A DNA stretch of 64,000 bases from Larus michahellis. Taxonomy: Eukaryota; Chordata; Aves; Charadriiformes; Laridae. How positions within the stretch are numbered: position 1 is the first letter of the stretch; the number at the start of each line of letters is the position of its first letter. Both the position numbers and the translations under genes were made by a program. Positions 36,430-50,830 of this stretch are shown here, in pieces. The stretch covers positions 1,116,001 through 1,180,000 of the forward strand of contig NC_133918.1 of the NCBI RefSeq assembly GCF_964199755.1, written 5' to 3'. The notes under the pieces are model-generated. The model was not told the origin of the DNA. It made no database searches and saw nothing but the letters and a program-made list of their open reading frames with translations.

Positions 36430-38175
36430 CCCCCCAGGACGCCCCGTGGCCCCCAGCAGGGTGGTCCCTAGCCCCGGGGGCTCTGGCCGGCTCCGGCTCC
36501 GTCCCTGCAGGGGGGCTGCAGCCTTGGGGTGCCCGGGGGGAGCCGCGAGCCGGGGCGGGGGTGCTGGGTGCTGCGCCCCCGCGGTGCCCCGAGGCAGGGA
36601 TGAGCGGGTGCTGGGGGAGCAGGGGCCCCGCCGTCACCGTGCGAGTGTCGTAGTGTGTCCTGGGGTTGGGGACGTGGGGAGGGGATGGGGTCCCCGCCGC
36701 CGTCCCGCTCTCACTCACCCGCTTCTCATTTGCGCAGCTCTGCACCTGCAAGGAGAGGGGAGAGGGGGTGAGCACCCAGAGCCCCCCAACCTGGGGCACA
36801 GACCCCCCCGGGGGACCCAGCACCCCCTCAGAGCCCCCCAGCTGCCCTGCTCAGCCATCTCCCTCGGCCCCACAGGGCAATGGGGGGGAGCTGGGGGTGA
36901 GGGGGGAGCCTGGGGGGAGCTGGGGCAATGGGGATGGGTGAGATGGGCACTGGGCGGGGGGGGGGGTGGTGTGTGCGCTGGGGACAAGATGGGGCAAGCA
37001 CGAGGAGAGACGAGGTGGGACGATGCGGGGGACAGGGACAAGGTGCGGTGATGGCGGTCAGGGCCAGGGCTGGCGGCAGCCCCCCCCCCCCCAACCCCGT
37101 CCCTCCATCCTGACCCCATCTGAGAGCAAAGGAGGCCGCGGCCCCGCGGTACGCAGAGCAACGCCCGGCGCGGGAGCGGGAATGGAAGGAAGAACAGCAA
37201 AACAGCCAAGCGGGAGCGACCCAGCAGCCGGGCGGCAGCACCGGACCCCGCGGGATGGGGGGTGCGAGGGTCAGACGCCCCCCCCCCCCACTCCGACCCC
37301 TCTCTGCCTCGGCCTGGCCAAGGTCGCGCGTGTCCCTGGGTGGGGAAGTTGGGGACGCCGGCAGGGCCGGGCTGGGGGACGTCAGCACTGGCCACCCCCT
37401 GGTCCCCGTCCTCCAGGGACTGGCCCTGGGACCCCCGAGCCTTTGCCGTCGCATTTCAGGAATCCTGCCTAAAAACCAGGCAGCGCTGAGCGGGCAAGGG
37501 GGGGTGTGTGTGGGGGGGCAGCTCCCTCCCTGCTCCCATCAGACATTTTCCTGCGGCCGCCGTCATCCCGGCGGCAATTTGGGGGTTTAAAGCCTTAAGC
37601 TTTAAAACTGTGCTGGGAACCGCGAGGACCTGAAGCCTCGGGAGGGTTTTCCCCCCGCCCCCGGCTCGGCGCCCCCAGCCCTGGTTTTCCTGTGGGGGCT
37701 GCCAGCTCGGGGGAAGGGGGTGCCTGTTATTTAAGACACCCGAAAAGGTGGCAGAAACGCCATGGAGCCCTGGTTGAAGTGGGTAAAAAAATCGCTTCCC
37801 CGGTGCCGGAAAGCAGCAGAGCATCAGTGAGGACAAGCGGCCTCCCCTGGCAGTGGGGCGCGCGGGGGGGACAGCCTGGGGACAGCCCTGGCTTTCGCTG
37901 GGGCGCATTTTTTTGCCCTCGAAAGCCCGTCTGGGTGCCAGGATTTCACACACACACACCCCCCCCGGGCTGGGGCCACCTGGGACGGGCTGTTTGCGGC
38001 GGCCGGCGCGGGCGGTGGGGAGCGTGGGTGGCTCCTGCCCTCCGGCCCCGGGTGTAAATCGGTGCAAGTGATGCTGACGGGTGCCCGGCACCCGCTCCCG
38101 CGCCCCCAGGGAAAGGTGCCAGCCCCGGCCCCGGCCCTGGGCGCCCCCCGGGGACACCCGCTCCCTTTTTCAGCA
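36430..38175. other. GC-rich non-coding DNA upstream of RAX2
   Basis: No exon recognised. It contains several long G or C runs (around 36957, 37081 and 37281). A RAX2 leader exon could lie here, but the sequence alone does not place it. Confidence 0.4.
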
Positions 38176-38179
38176 TCTT

Positions 38180-38530
38180 CCCCCAGCGCTTCCTCCCAAA
38201 TCGGAATAAAACGGCGTTACCTGCTGGGCCCAACTCGGCTTTTCCAGGAGTATTTAACTTTGCCGGTCCCTCCCGGGAACCAAACAAGCGGCTCAACCTC
38301 ACCAATCTCGCAGCTTTGGCAGCCAAAGTTGCCTCTAGTCTTCTTATTTGTCACAGAACCGCCGCGCTAAGGCTCGGGAGAATCTTTATTTAGTGTTGCA
38401 GATGTCACCAAGGCCCCGCAGATTGGAAATGAGTCCAAAGGATTAAGACGAGGTTATTAATTGGAGGCCTTCCCCTTTAAGAATGATTGACAGTTACTTT
38501 CTGGACAAGTAATTGCTCTAAATGTCCCCC
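38180..38530. promoter_or_regulatory. AT-rich island upstream of RAX2, candidate enhancer
   Basis: A 350-bp island of balanced composition in very GC-rich DNA. It holds CAAAGGATTAAGACG (OTX/CRX-type GGATTA), GAGGTTATTAATTGG (homeodomain core), AATGATTGACAG (MEIS/TGIF-type TGACAG) and CAAGTAATTGC. It lies about 3.7 kb upstream of the RAX2 start. This density of homeodomain words is typical of developmental enhancers. Function and conservation are inference. Confidence 0.4.
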
Positions 38531-38539
38531 CAGCGCGGG

Positions 38540-39775
38540 TCCGGGGGGGCGGCGGCGGACAAAGCCCCGAACTGCCTTCCCCACTCAGATTGTCTCCCCA
38601 CAAAGGCGTCCTGCTGGAGTTTGCCTTGTAATCCCCTCATTACGGGCGAGGAAAAAGAATTAGAAACAGGGGGAGCGGAGAAGAAAGGCCGGGGCGATGG
38701 GGGGAGAGGGGGAGGGTTTCCTTGGGCTGCGGAGGCTCTGCCCCGGCGATGGGGTCCGAGGCCGGCGCCCCGAGCCCCGGCGGGATGGGGGTGCTGCCAT
38801 GGCGGGTGTTTGTGCTCCCCGGAGGGGGATGGCGAGCCTGGGGGTGGCCCCGGTGACGGCGTGTGTGGCCCCAGCGATGCTGCCGGCAGACGCCTGCCCG
38901 CGTGGGGACCAGTGGCGGGACCAGGGGTGGGACCAGGTGTGACGGCCCGCAATGGGCACGGGGTGTGGGACCAGCGATGGGGACCAGGGGTGGGGTCTGG
39001 GGACCCGCTATGGGGTCTGGGAGTGGGGACCAGCCATGAGGAGCAAGCGTAGAGACCGGGCACCCTGAACAGCCAGGGGGATCCGGAGCGGAGAGCGAGT
39101 GTGGGGCACAGCCATGGGGAGCAGCCATGGGGAGCATTGGGCACCGTCCATGGGACCAGGTGTGGGGACAAGCCATGGCTGTGGGCCTGAGCACGGGAAC
39201 CGGGCATGGGGGCACCGCGTGGGGTCCCGCCGTGGGGACCAGCCCTGGGGGCTGCTTGTGGGCCCTGGCCGTGGGGGTGTGGGGCAGGGGCAGCCGGGCT
39301 GGGGGGCAGAAACGCTGTCCCTCTCCTCCCCCCTCCCCCTGCCGCCCCGGGGACCCTGGGGGTCCTGGGGTGCTCCGGGTGGCGGGTGCTCAGTGACGCC
39401 CGGACCTCCCTGTCACGCCGGGTGGGTTTTGGTCTTTTCGTTCTCCGCTCACTTTTACTTTCTCCCAAAAGCCTCTTCCTGCCACCTGCAAGCGCTGCCA
39501 CCCCCGGCCGCCGTCTCGGCTTCCTCCCACTCCCTTCCTCTCGTCGCCACGGTTCCCCTTTTGGATGGCAAATGTCACTGCGGGGTTTTTGGACGTCCCC
39601 GCACCCCGTGCCGGGTGGCTGCTGGCCCTGTGTGGGTCTGTGCCCTCCCCACCGGAGCCGCTGCCGGTGGGACCCCACGGCCACCCCTGCACCCCGGTTT
39701 GGGCCCTGGGGCCTCCTCAGCGTCCCTCCCTGCGGGGTGTGCGGCTTCGCCTGCCCCTTCTGACACCGCTCTGGG
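38540..39775. other. GC-rich non-coding DNA
   Basis: Between 38840 and 39250, short words (TGGGGACCAG, CATGGGG, GTGGGGTC) recur loosely, as in decayed minisatellite DNA. A 677-codon frame on the - strand spans this and the neighbouring satellites but shows no domain and no splice logic. Confidence 0.45.
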
Positions 39776-39779
39776 GACA

Positions 39780-40030
39780 GCGTGACGCTGTCTTGGGCAT
39801 GGCGTGCCACCACCCCGGGGACAGCGTGCCACCACCCTGGGGACCACATGGTACCACCACAGGGACAACGTGCCACCACCTTGGGGACAGCATGCCACCA
39901 CCCCAGGGACAGCGTGGTACCACCCCAGGGACAACGTGCCACCACCTTGGGGACAGCGTGCCACCACCCCAGGGACTGGCTGGCAACACCCCAGGGACAG
40001 CACAGCCCCACTCCAGGGATGGTGGGACTT
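39780..40030. repeat. Minisatellite, about 22-24 bp unit
   Basis: About eleven copies of a unit close to GTGCCACCACCCCAGGGACA, with variants GTGGTACCACC and GTGGCAACACC. Copies are clean, indicating recent expansion. Confidence 0.85.
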
Positions 40031-40390
40031 GCCCCTGGGGACAAACATAGTGCCTGGGGACGGGGTGACACCCCCGTGCCAGGGCCCCACCTGCAGCAAG
40101 GGGGTGTGCAGGGGGGGCGCCACCTTGGGGGGGGGTTTGGGGACACCCCTGGGCGCAGGGACAACGCCTGGGGCTGGGGATGCAAACGGGCACCCGGACC
40201 TGCTGCTTGCCCCGGGCCAGCGCTCATGCCCACGCTGGCCACTCTGACGGGCGCAGGAGCCAGGTCCCCTGCTCCGCTGGCCCTCGGTGGCTTCCCCCAG
40301 GGTGTCCCTCCCTGCTGCCAGGGCGCTGCCATGCCGGGGCCGCGGTGCCCGGGCTGGCTCTGGGAACGGGGGGCTGCCCGGTGCGGCGCG

Positions 40391-40453
40391 GTGAGTGTGG
40401 TGAGCGTGGTGAGCGTGGTGAGCGTGGTGAGCGTGGTGAGCGCGGTGTGCGCG
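40391..40453. repeat. (GTGAGCGTG)n short tandem repeat
   Basis: Six to seven copies of a 9-bp unit GTGAGCGTG. On the + strand each copy contains GGTGAGC, which matches a strong 5' splice-site consensus. Confidence 0.85.
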
Positions 40454-40539
40454 GTGCCGGCCCCGCTGACCGCCTTAAGGTGTTGGCTCGCACGGGGAGC
40501 TGGGGGGGGGGGGAGGGGGAGGGGGGGGAGGCCAGCAGG

Positions 40540-40810
40540 CTTATTTGCCAAATGATTATAATTGCCTTTTAGGAGCAGATAGCAAATTGATTTGCTTCCT
40601 CGTCCAAGGCCCGTAATCGCTTCATCACTTTAAAATATTAATGCTATACTTCTTTGCTAGTTTCCCAATTACCCTAATTGAAGGCAAATTGGTTAAGAAG
40701 GTGCAATGCAGAGTATCAGGGGGTTTAGTTCACTCAAATGACAGTTTTAAACCTCCCTAATCCTATTAGCGGGCAAAGCTGCTAACGCTTAGAGACGCTG
40801 CGTCAGCTTA
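40540..40810. promoter_or_regulatory. AT-rich island with homeodomain, CRX-type and MARE-like sites: candidate retinal enhancer
   Basis: A 270-bp island of about 60% A+T between repeats and GC-rich DNA. It contains ATTATAATTGCC, a perfect inverted pair CAATTA-CCC-TAATTG at 40666-40680, CTAATCC (CRX/OTX type) at 40757-40763 and GCTGCGTCAGC (MARE/NRL-like, one base short of consensus) at 40797-40807. It lies about 6 kb upstream of RAX2 and 1.6 kb beyond the 3' end of the complexin gene. Homeodomain, CRX and NRL-type sites together are the usual signature of photoreceptor enhancers. The target gene and activity are inference. Confidence 0.5.
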
Positions 40811-40814
40811 CCGG

Positions 40815-42428
40815 GGCGGTGGGGCCGGAGGCGGGGGTCGGGGCGGGGGGCGGCCGGGGGCCACCGGCCTCACGTGACCAGCTCGGCCGGGGATTTATCA
40901 CTTTTTTAGTTCATTAAGAGGCCTTGGGCCAGGCGGGGAGGCGGCAGGGGTGACCCAAAAGGGTGCTGAGCGGGAGGCAGGTGGCAGCGTGGGGAGGGCG
41001 GGGGGGGGCAGGACGATTAGCCAAGGAGACCTGGCGGAGGGTCCTGACCCGAATCCCAGCCGGCGCTGGGAGCCCCCGCGCAGCCCCACTGGGAGCACTG
41101 GGAGCCAGGCTGCCGTCGGGGCGGGATGGGGCCCCGGTGCAGAGCCGGACAGGGGACCCTGCCGTTACGGAGAGCCTTGGGGACCCCGGTACCACCATCC
41201 CAGCAGCTGGCACCCAGCATCGAGCCCCAGCCCGGGAGAGAGCGGGGATGTGGGGTGGGAACGGGGTTGCGCCGGGTGCCGCCACCCTATGGGGGACCTG
41301 GCCGGGGGACGGGTGGGGACACAGATGGCCCCATCCCGTGCAACACGGGTGGGTTTTTGTGCCCAAATGGGAGATTTTGCAAGATCTGAAGAAAGGCCGG
41401 AGGGCGGGGGTGGCGGTGATGTCAGGGACAGTGGGGAGGGCAGGTGCAGCGGGGCCACCAAACACGAGGAGGCTCCAGGTGTCAAGCCCTGAGCTGCCCG
41501 TCACACGCTCCCTGGGATGCCCCAGCACCCACCAGCTCCTCGAGGGGCGGGTGCCCAGGGGGGAGCCGAGCACCTCGTGCTCCTGGGGGCCTCCTTGCTG
41601 GAGCTCCTGCAGCTCCAGGTGCTCCAGCCGGGGTGGCTGAGACCGGCGGCTCTTGTGACAGCGATGAGCTCCACGGCACAGCTCCCAGCCCACCTGAGCT
41701 GCTTTGGGCTGCCCCCTCCCAGCCCCACCGCCGCAGCCAGGGGCAGCCCGGGCCGGGGCCGTCCCCACAGGCCTTTCCGGAGCAGATGGCCCCGGCGTGG
41801 GGAGGACGGAGGCGGCTCAGCGCGTCCTTTCTTTCATGCAAACACAGCGTGACTCCCCCGGCGGCTCCTGCTCCGGCGGGGAGGTGCCACTGGGGCCAGT
41901 GCTGGCCATACATTTTACAAGGGTTCAGCTAGCTTAGTCCTCGGGGACAGGCGACTCAGGCAGATTAGACCTCGCTAAAATAGGCAGGTATTAGTGATCT
42001 CAGCAGCCCCCAGCCTTCCGGCGCGGCGGCGTTTAAGCCAGTGCCGCTGCTCAACAGCTAGGAGCGGGGAGCAACTCCCCGGAGCGGGATGCCTCGGCCC
42101 CAACCAAAGGGACCCCTGTGCTGGCGGGGGATGCTCGAGGGGGAATTAAACGCTGCCACATCCCCGCCGCTGCTGCCCCTGGTTGGGGACAAACACGAAG
42201 TCCCCCGGCTCCTGAGCGCCGCTGGGGTGCGGCCGTGCCCGGGGGCTGCTGCACAAGGGGGTGATGGATCCGGTGGCCGAGAGCGATGGGCTGGGTGCTG
42301 GCTCGGGAGCACGTGGAGCAGCCCTGCTGCACCGGTGTCATCGTGTCCCCCCCCTGCCAGCCCAGGACAGGGTTTGTGCGGGTGAGGGGTACAGCAGGAA
42401 GACCAGGCTGGTGCCAGCAAATGCCATG
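40815..42428. other. Non-coding DNA between candidate enhancer and complexin 3' end
   Basis: GC-rich without recognisable exons. A smaller AT-richer segment at 41910-42010 holds TTAGTCC, CAGATTAGACC and TAAAATAGGCAGGTATTAG, which may be a weak regulatory island. Confidence 0.4.
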
Positions 42429-42434
42429 TTTATT
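42429..42434 (-). other. Complexin gene polyadenylation signal
   Basis: TTTATT on the + strand is AATAAA on the - strand, about 350 bases beyond the complexin stop. It is the only signal in this interval. Confidence 0.65.
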
Positions 42435-42783
42435 GAGCCAAAAGGCGCGCGAGGCCCCGGGGCTTGTTCCTGGGGGTGACAGAGAATTAGGGACCGGTCA
42501 CCCGCTGCGTCCAGGGGCTCACCCCAGGGGCACGGTGGGGAGGGGCTTGGCCAGCACGGCTGGGGGGGAGCCAGGTGTCCTGCACCCCAGCACCCACTCG
42601 GCGCACCCCAGGAAAGCAACCGGGAACGGTTTTGGGGAGGGAAAGCCACCCCCAGCACGCGTATCGGGACCCCCCCACCCCCAGGTAACGGCACCTGTAA
42701 CACCTGCATCCCATCACTCCTGGGGGGCAGGGGCTGAGCCCCAGCGCTGCCGGTGTCACCGGCCGGCAGGGCGGGCAGCGACG

Positions 42784-44236
42784 CTACATCAGGGCGCACT
42801 TCTCCTTCACCTCGTCCATGGTGCCCAGCGCGCGGTCCCGCAGCGCTGGCAGGTCCGCCTCCCGCAGCTTTGTCAGGAAGGCAAAGGCCCCGGCGCCATC
42901 CTCCTCCTCTTCCTCCTCCTCCTCCCCCTCGCTGCGCACCATGGCGGCCAGCTCCTCCGGCAGCTCCACCGCGCCGCCGGCCACGTGCAGCTGAGCATCG
43001 TCCCGCTCGTCCTGCGCGCGGGTGGGAGACAGCGTCGGGGATGTGGGCAGACGCAGGCGCCCACCAGCCATGGGGCGGGGGGACGGGGGAGCACAGGTCC
43101 CTGGGGGCCAGCCGGGCGCTGCGGGGGCGTTGGGGACGCTGGGGGAATGCCGGGACTGTCCGGTTCCAGATTCGGACAGCTGGACGGACACATGGATGGT
43201 GCAGAGACAGCAGCCGTTTGCTGCCCTCTTCAGGAATCATCTCCTGTCCCGGAGGAGGCCTGGCAGCCGCCGGGCCTGGGGCTGTCCCGGAGGATGGAGG
43301 GGCCGGGGGAAGACCCCCGAGGTCCCCCCGTGGGTGGGCTGGTCCTTACCTGGGCCAGGTGGTACTTGTCCCGCAGGTGCATCCGCATGGCGGCCCTTTC
43401 TGCCTTCTTCTGCGCAAAGGCTTTGTCCCGTTCGATCCTGCGGCGGCGGGGACCGCATCGTCACCCCCTGCCTCACCATCCCCCCCACCAGAGCCCACCT
43501 CCAGCATCGCCCTGCTCCTCCGGCAGCAGCGTCCCCGGGCCAGCCCCGCGCCGGGGCGGGAGGAGAAGGGGATGCGGAGGTCTGCAGGAGGGTTGCAATG
43601 GGGGCCTGGGGGCAGGGGCCACATCCCGCCCCTCCAGCCCCAGCAGAGATGCTCAGGGAAGGTGCCCGTTGGAGGCGTTTGCTCCTCCTGCAGCCTCCCA
43701 GCTGCTGGATGCGGGGCCACCGGGTCCCCCCAGCGCCTGGACCCAGGAAGGTGGGACCTTAATGCAATCCCATGCTGGCCACTGTCGTCCCTCGCCTCCA
43801 CGGTGCTGGGCTGGCACCACCAGACACGCGCTGCTCCGGGGCGCTAACACCTGGGGGTGCCCCTTGTCACCTCCAGTGCATCGAGCCACTGTCCCAGCCC
43901 TGCGCCAGCCCCCACAGGGACGTCCCGTGCTGCGGGCGGAGGCGCAGAAGGGCTCTGCCCGTCCCTTGCCCCGGCTGCCTCCCTCTCCTTGTCCCAACCC
44001 AGGGACAGCCCACGGCGGGTGGGAGCTCACTCCTGGTGCGTGGGGGACCCCAATGACCCCCCAGCCCCAGCAAAGCCTTACTTCTCCTCCAGCAGCTGCC
44101 GCTGGTACTCCTCAAACTCCTCGCGGGCCATGCCGTTGGGCAGCGTGGCCGCCTTGCCATCCTTGGGGGGCCCCTTGGGTGGCTCCTCCTTGCTCCCCTG
44201 AAAGCTCTTCAGGGTGGCTGTGAAGAAGGTGGCCAT
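42784..44236 (-). CDS. Complexin-3/4-type protein (CPLX4-like), three coding exons
   Basis: Complexins bind assembled SNARE complexes and regulate synaptic vesicle fusion; the 3/4 class works at retinal ribbon synapses and is membrane-anchored by prenylation. Coding exons 44236-44082, 43437-43350, 43011-42784 give 156 aa (human CPLX4 160, CPLX3 158). Class features: MATFFTATLKSF at the start; REEFEEYQRQLLEEK, then KKAERAAMRMHLRDKYHL (SNARE-binding helix); VELPEELAAMV; a run of eight Glu plus Asp; and a C-terminal CALM CaaX box. CALM ends in Met, which favours farnesylation. The residues differ from both CPLX3 and CPLX4, and the gene sits beside RAX2 as CPLX4 sits near RAX in human, so I call it a third member of the class. 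Assignment to the class is firm; the name is not. Confidence 0.9.
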
Positions 44237-45575
44237 GGGTGGGCGGCTGTGGCAGCCCGTGCCCCACGGTGCCCAGTGCCACCGGGTCCCTGCCCGGGGC
44301 CGGCGCCTGCAAGGTCAGCGGGACCGGCTGCCCCACGGGCGCGGCGGATCAGGGGCGGATTAAGGCATTAGGAGGGGAAGACACAGCCAACGGGGTGGAA
44401 AGACCTTCCCGCGCCTCTCGCTGCACCCAAGGGTGCTTGAGGGGGGCGGTGGCGCAGGGACACAGTGGGGTGCTGCCTCGTTGGGGTGATGGGGAGGATG
44501 GACTGGGCTGAAAGACCCCCATTGCGGGGGCCTGAGGGAGGGCGGCACCCGCAGCGCCGGACCGTGATGGGGGGAGCCCAGCGCCACAGGCACCCAACGC
44601 CACCCGCACCGGCACAGGGGGGGTTGGAGGTGCAAGAAGTCGGCACGCGGGAGACCCAAGAGGATTAGCCCAAAAAACCCAATCAAGGGTCAAAGGACGG
44701 GAAGGAAGGCGAGGCGGCGGGCGGGCGCGCACGCACCATCGCCCGCGTGTGTGCGGCCTCGTGCCCCCGTTAATCCCGGCTCCACCGAGACGTCGAGATT
44801 GCTTGGGAGCCGGCGCGGCCGGGGGCTTCCCGCCGCCGGAGGACGTGCCCCGCTCCCGTAATCTATACGCAAGCAATTCCCATACAGACTCTGATTAAAA
44901 GAATAATCCCCGGCTGCGCTGAGCCCTGAGGGGAGAGGGGCCAGGCTGCACGCGGGGGGCTGCGAGGGCTGGATCTCCCGGGCCCCCCCAAGCCTTTCCC
45001 TGTGCTTCGCCAGGCTCCAAGCGAGGGATAGGCCTAATTTGAGCACAGAGGCTTAAAGATGCTGGTTGAACTAATTTCTTTGGTTTAATCAAAAAGCCCA
45101 AATCCGGGTGGTTTAGCTGGCTGCGCCCGACGTCCCCGCACGGGGCCGGGTGGCTGGAGCGGGGCCGTGTTGGGGTTGGGGTTTCATCCTCCAGCAAGCG
45201 GAGATGTCCCGTCCTGTCCCCCGTCACCGGGAGGGACAGCTCGAAGGGACCCCATGTGTGGCACCCGCTGTCCGGGGCTGAGTGTGGGGTGTGTGGGGCA
45301 TGGCCCCCACCTCGGGAGGAGATCGACCCCATGGGAACCTTCTCTGGGCTGTGTGGTGGGAAGAAGGAGCTGTGCCAGGATGGAGGGAGGCTGTTGCCTC
45401 CTCTTTGGGTACCCTGGGGGAGGACAGCCCTCCCCCGCCGCTGCTGCCCCATCTCCACCGGGAGAGAGCAGCACCGGGGGCCACCCCACTGCCCGGCCAT
45501 CCCTTGCCACGCTGCTCCCAACCCTGGCGGGTCCAGGGCACTTCTGACCACGGGTTCCCGGGAGCGGGATGGGGG
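44237..45575. promoter_or_regulatory. Complexin promoter region and MATK 3' flank
   Basis: Upstream DNA of the complexin gene (on the - strand, so promoter is at higher coordinates) and downstream DNA of MATK. Two AT-rich patches stand out: 44850-44915 (CCGTAATCTATACGC, CTGATTAAAAGAATAATCCCC with a CRX/OTX-type TAATCC) and 45020-45115 (GGCCTAATTTGAG, GAACTAATTTC, GGTTTAATCAAAAAG). They could drive retinal expression of the complexin. I saw no convincing MATK polyadenylation signal. Confidence 0.4.
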
Positions 45576-49709
<4,134 letters not shown>

Positions 49710-49757
49710 GGCTGGACGTCAGTGCATCAGGGACTCCCTGTCCTCTCCCGCTGCCAC

Positions 49758-50439
49758 CTGCAGAGAAGAAACCAAAGGGGGCTGTGGAGGGATGGGGCTG
49801 AGCTGGCCCGTCCCGCGCCGCTGCTGCTGTCCCCACGGGCTCCTTTGCCCAACGCAGCTCCTCGTAAGCCCGTGCATCGCCCAGGGCAGCCCCGCGCCAC
49901 AGGAAGGAGAAAAAGGCTTAGAGCAGGCTGCAAACCCTGCCCGTGCCGGCTGTACCCCGGGGACACTCCTGTCCCAAAGCCGGGGGGGAAGCAGGACCCA
50001 GCTGTCCTGGCCCTACCCCTCCTCCCTGCCCTGGAGTCCAAAGGTGCGCTCCTCTGCCCACCAGGGCCGCTGGCACCACAGGAGCCCGTCGCCGCAGCCA
50101 CGGAGGGGAGTGTGGTTTTACCAGGAACTTGTTTTTTCACCTCCTGTTTCAGCAGCTCCAAGTCATCAGGGCCACGAGAGGCACCAGCCACGGGGCCCCG
50201 CTGACGTGGGACGCAGCAGGGCTGATGTGGGGGCCGCTCACGGCAGGACCAACACTGACGGGCAAGTCGGGGCCGAGGCGGGACTGACACATCCGCTGGC
50301 TGTAGGATGATCACGCAAGTTCCCTGTGCTCCCCGTCACCAACTTGTCACGCTAGGATGCATGTGACCACTTTCCAATTAAAAATTGTGTGCCTTTTCCT
50401 CCTGGAGCACTTCATCCCCCATGTCACCTCCGTGGGAGG
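49758..50439. other. MATK upstream/leader intron
   Basis: Non-coding sequence 5' of the exon bearing the MATK start. A leader exon is expected upstream but I could not place it. No domain-bearing frame is seen. Confidence 0.45.
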
Positions 50440-50830
50440 ATCATAGATTCATGGAGTGGTTTAGGTTGGAAGGGACCTTTAAAGATCATCTAGTCTCAAC
50501 CCCCCCTGCCCTGGGCAGGGACACCTCCCACCAGCCCAGGTTGCTCCAAGCCCCGGCCAACCTGGCCTTGAACCCCTCCAGGGATGGGGCAGCCACAGCT
50601 TCTCTGGGCAACCTGGGCCAGGGGCTCACCCCCCTCACAGCAAACAATTTCTTCCCGATATCCAATCTAAATCTACTCTCCTTCAGTTTAAAACCACTGC
50701 CCTTTGTCCCGTCACTATAAGCCTTGGTAAAAAGTCTTTCTCTGTCTTTCTTGTCAGCCCCCTTTAAGTATTGAAAGGTTCAATAAGGTCTCCCTGGAGC
50801 CTTCCTTCTTCATTTTCTTTTCACACATGG
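50440..50830 (-). mobile_element. CR1 LINE 3' fragment
   Basis: Starts with the reverse complement of the CR1 terminus (TCATAGATTCATGGAGTGG, then TTGGAAGGGACCTTTAAAG) and runs through AACCCCTCCAGGGATGGGG, CTGGGCCAGGGGCTCACC and CTTTAAGTATTGAAAGGTTC. It is 5'-truncated. Confidence 0.92.

Noticed and set aside
35396-36823. 475-codon open frame on the - strand, rich in His, Thr, Cys and Ala
   Set aside because: It lies in the GTGCAG-type satellite; the residues mirror the repeat and there is no domain or splice structure.
38518-40551. 677-codon open frame on the - strand
   Set aside because: GC-rich, Pro/Gly-rich translation that crosses two satellites, with no recognisable domain; few stop codons are expected at this composition.
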